A stretch of DNA of 14,948 nt from CAZTPJ01 sp964614515 (GTDB taxonomy: Bacteria; Planctomycetota; Phycisphaerae; Phycisphaerales; UBA1924). Each line of letters starts with the position of its first letter. Position 1 is the stretch's first letter. Under the pieces are notes generated by a model that was not told where the DNA came from, searched no databases, and worked only from the letters and a program-made list of their open reading frames with translations. Positions 13,643-14,948 of this stretch are shown in pieces. The position numbers and the translations under genes were made by a program. The stretch covers positions 1 to 14,948 of the forward strand of contig CAZTPJ010000085.1 in the NCBI GenBank assembly GCA_964614515.1, written 5' to 3'.

Positions 13643-14083
13643 ATGACCGGGCGACTCGAGGACGTGCGCGTCCTGATCGTTGACGATGATCGCGATGTGC
13701 TGGACTCGCTTGAGACGGCGATGCGATCTGAAGGTGCGCAGACGGCCGTGGCGATTGACGGCAACGAAGCGGTGCGCATCTGCAACAACACGGATGATCC
13801 GCCGGATCTGGTGATCCTGGACATGATGCTGCCGCGCCGATCCGGATTCCTCGTGCTCGAACGCATCAAGGGACGCGAGGACAGCCCGATCGTCATCATG
13901 GTGACGGCCAACGAAGGACGACGGCATCAGGCGTATGCCGAGTCGCTCGGCGTCGATGCGTATCTGCTCAAGCCTGTGCCGCTGGGACACCTGATGGACC
14001 TGGCGGTCAAACTGATCGATCAGCGCGATCAGGAAGAAGATGACACACCGCGCGCGGTCGAGGCGAAACGGCCACGCGCGTAG
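13643..14083 (+). CDS. Single-domain response regulator (receiver domain)
   Basis: The product has 146 residues and is a CheY-type receiver with no output domain. Acidic residues Asp14-Asp16 (LIVDDDRDV), the phospho-acceptor Asp60 (LVILDMMLP), Thr88 (IMVTAN) and Lys110-Pro111 (YLLKPVP) are all in place, so it should accept a phosphoryl group from a histidine kinase. Residues about 127-146 form a charged tail (EEDD and a final KRPRA). The strong ribosome-binding site AGGAGG lies 4 nt upstream of the ATG. No kinase gene is in the window, so its partner is elsewhere. It is followed after 15 nt by the unknown small gene, suggesting an operon. Confidence 0.94.
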   Translation: MTGRLEDVRVLIVDDDRDVLDSLETAMRSEGAQTAVAIDGNEAVRICNNTDDPPDLVILDMMLPRRSGFLVLERIKGREDSPIVIMVTANEGRRHQAYAESLGVDAYLLKPVPLGHLMDLAVKLIDQRDQEEDDTPRAVEAKRPRA

Positions 14084-14098
14084 CGAGGGAGCACACGG

Positions 14099-14428
14099 GT
14101 GGGGGCAAAGCGACAACTGGTCCTGATGCGATCGAACAACGGCGGCGAGACACCGCCGCTGGGCACGCTGCGCGAAGTTGAGGCGATCCTCGGTCGGTTC
14201 AACATCGCCGGTGATGGCGCGGAGAACGGGCGCACGGCCGGCACGCACATTCTGCACGGCCCGGGCCTGGTGATCGAAGTTCCCACGGGCCTGGATCGCG
14301 TGACGCAGGTCATTGCCACGCTGGTTGATGATGACTTCGCGTTTCCCGTGCTGATGCGATTATGCGAACGCGAATCGTGGTCGATGATTGATCTTGAATC
14401 GGGACTTGTGTTCGGGCGAGGATCGTGA
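14099..14428 (+). CDS. Small protein of unknown function in response-regulator operon
   Basis: The product has 109 residues from GTG 14099, with GAGGGAG about 8 nt upstream. I do not recognise it. It has no signal peptide, membrane segment or cysteine cluster. Residues about 20-35 (PLGTLREVEAILGRFN) and 66-90 (RVTQVIATLVDDDFAFPVLM) look like helices, separated by a strand-rich part (THILHGPGLVIEVPTG). It is soluble and acidic. It sits 15 nt after the response regulator, and its stop codon (14426-14428) is 2 nt before the next start, so the three genes are probably translated from one message. Coding is supported by this tight packing and by GC-rich third codon positions like those of its neighbours. 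Confidence 0.76.
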   Translation: MGAKRQLVLMRSNNGGETPPLGTLREVEAILGRFNIAGDGAENGRTAGTHILHGPGLVIEVPTGLDRVTQVIATLVDDDFAFPVLMRLCERESWSMIDLESGLVFGRGS

Positions 14429-14430
14429 CG

Positions 14431-14733
14431 ATGCCGTTGTATGAGTATGAAATCCTGACGGGCAAGGGCGAAGGCACCGGGCGTACGTTCGAAGTGATGC
14501 AGAGCCTCCATGCGCCCGCGCTGACGACGCACCCCGAGACCGGCGAACCTGTTCGACGCATCATCAGCGTGCCGACCATCGCGGGGAAGTGGTCTGGCAT
14601 GGCGGCCAGGTCATCGCTGAGCAACAAGAACCTCGAACGCCTCGGATTCACCAAATACGAACGCCGCGGCGATGGATACATGGAGCGCGTGGCCGGCAAG
14701 CACGGCCCGCGCGAACTGACCGCGGACGATTGA
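14431..14733 (+). CDS. FmdB-like zinc-ribbon family protein lacking its cysteines
   Basis: The product has 100 residues. The opening MPLYEYEI, then TFEVMQS at about 19-25 and PVRRIIS at 40-46, follow the FmdB/CxxC_CXXC_SSSS family, which normally carries two Cys-x-x-Cys knuckles. Here both knuckles are replaced: the first by ILTGKGEG, the second, normally C-P-x-C-G, by HPETG. No cysteine remains, so zinc binding as in the family is unlikely. The C-terminal half (SNKNLERLGFTKYERRGDGYMERV) is the usual family tail. ATG 14431 fits the family start and has GAGGA 8 nt upstream; GTG 14425, overlapping the previous stop, is the alternative. It is the last gene of the response-regulator operon. Its function is unknown. 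Confidence 0.82.
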   Translation: MPLYEYEILTGKGEGTGRTFEVMQSLHAPALTTHPETGEPVRRIISVPTIAGKWSGMAARSSLSNKNLERLGFTKYERRGDGYMERVAGKHGPRELTADD

Positions 14734-14877
14734 AGACAGCGTCTGTGGAGCATCGTCGGCGGCCGGGCGGGAAGTTACCGGGCGTTGGTCACGAACTGGC
14801 GACTCGCGGTTTGCCCCGGCACTTCACACATTGTCCACAGAAAATGGCGATCTGGATGGACGAGGGTGGAAACGCTC

Positions 14878-14905
14878 TTGACAGGGGCTGCAAATCTGCT
14901 ATGTT
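14878..14905 (+). promoter_or_regulatory. Sigma-70-type promoter for a gene right of the window
   Basis: A perfect -35 TTGACA (14878-14883), a 16-nt spacer and TATGTT (14900-14905, four of six consensus bases) make the best promoter match in the window. Transcription would start near 14912, leaving at least 37 nt of leader before the window ends. The rest of 14734-14948 holds no gene that I can support. Confidence 0.6.
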
Positions 14906-14948
14906 GTGCCATCGGCCTGAGTTGTGGCCGTCCGGGTCTCGTCCTCAT

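Noticed and set aside
14135..14160. Small palindrome (GGCGGCGAGACACCGCC) resembling the family A hairpin
   Set aside because: It lies inside the coding frame of the unknown small gene, lacks the GGTGGCAC flank, and can arise by chance in GC-rich sequence.
14831..14839. TTGTCCACA, one base from a DnaA box
   Set aside because: It is a single 9-mer with a mismatch and no cluster, AT-rich unwinding region or dnaA/dnaN gene nearby, so it is not evidence for an origin.

Overview
The window looks like a piece of a high-GC bacterial chromosome, most likely a member of Planctomycetota (perhaps class Phycisphaerae). That placement is an inference. It rests on the dnaG-rpoD pair, the abundance of short palindromic intergenic repeats, a cysteine-less FmdB-type protein and an outer-membrane-type acyltransferase next to a large set of lineage-specific proteins. 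Protein-coding genes fill most of the window. No rRNA, tRNA, CRISPR array, transposase or phage gene was seen.

Layout. Positions 1-2578 (+) hold the 3' end of a DnaG-like primase gene and the primary sigma factor gene rpoD. Positions 2681-3382 (-) encode an unrecognised protein with a PD-(D/E)XK-nuclease-like residue pattern. Positions 3532-5274 (+) encode an AGCS-family sodium:amino-acid symporter with an unusual ~110-residue soluble insertion. From 5527 to 10133 runs a block of five minus-strand genes. Read in the direction of transcription they are nfo (endonuclease IV), a TPR lipoprotein, queF (queuosine pathway reductase), a YhaM-like OB/HD exoribonuclease and a LON-substrate-binding-domain protein. 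Positions 10134-10912 hold no gene: they contain two ~66-bp repeats flanking a poly-G tract and a 10-N assembly gap, then three tandem 43-bp repeats. Positions 10913-14733 (+) encode a membrane-anchored coiled-coil protein ending in a BRCT-like domain, an LpxL/HtrB-family acyltransferase, a single-domain response regulator, an unknown small protein and a cysteine-less FmdB-like protein. A good sigma-70-type promoter near 14880 points at a gene beyond the right edge.

How genes work together. The last three genes are tightly packed (15-nt gap, then start/stop proximity) and look like one operon. TPR lipoprotein and queF are 15 nt apart, with the queF ribosome-binding site on top of the upstream stop codon. 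Otherwise the neighbourhood mixes information processing (primase, sigma factor, AP endonuclease, exoribonuclease, tRNA modification) with envelope functions (symporter, lipoprotein, acyltransferase).

The most distinctive non-coding signal is a family of five intergenic hairpins (near 2640, 5470, 6290, 7585 and 12340) whose stems keep pairing through A-T, G-C and G-U states. They are often followed by a pyrimidine-rich tail and sit mostly at gene ends. A second, ~200-bp inverted-repeat element carries one of these hairpins inside it and abuts the queF stop codon.
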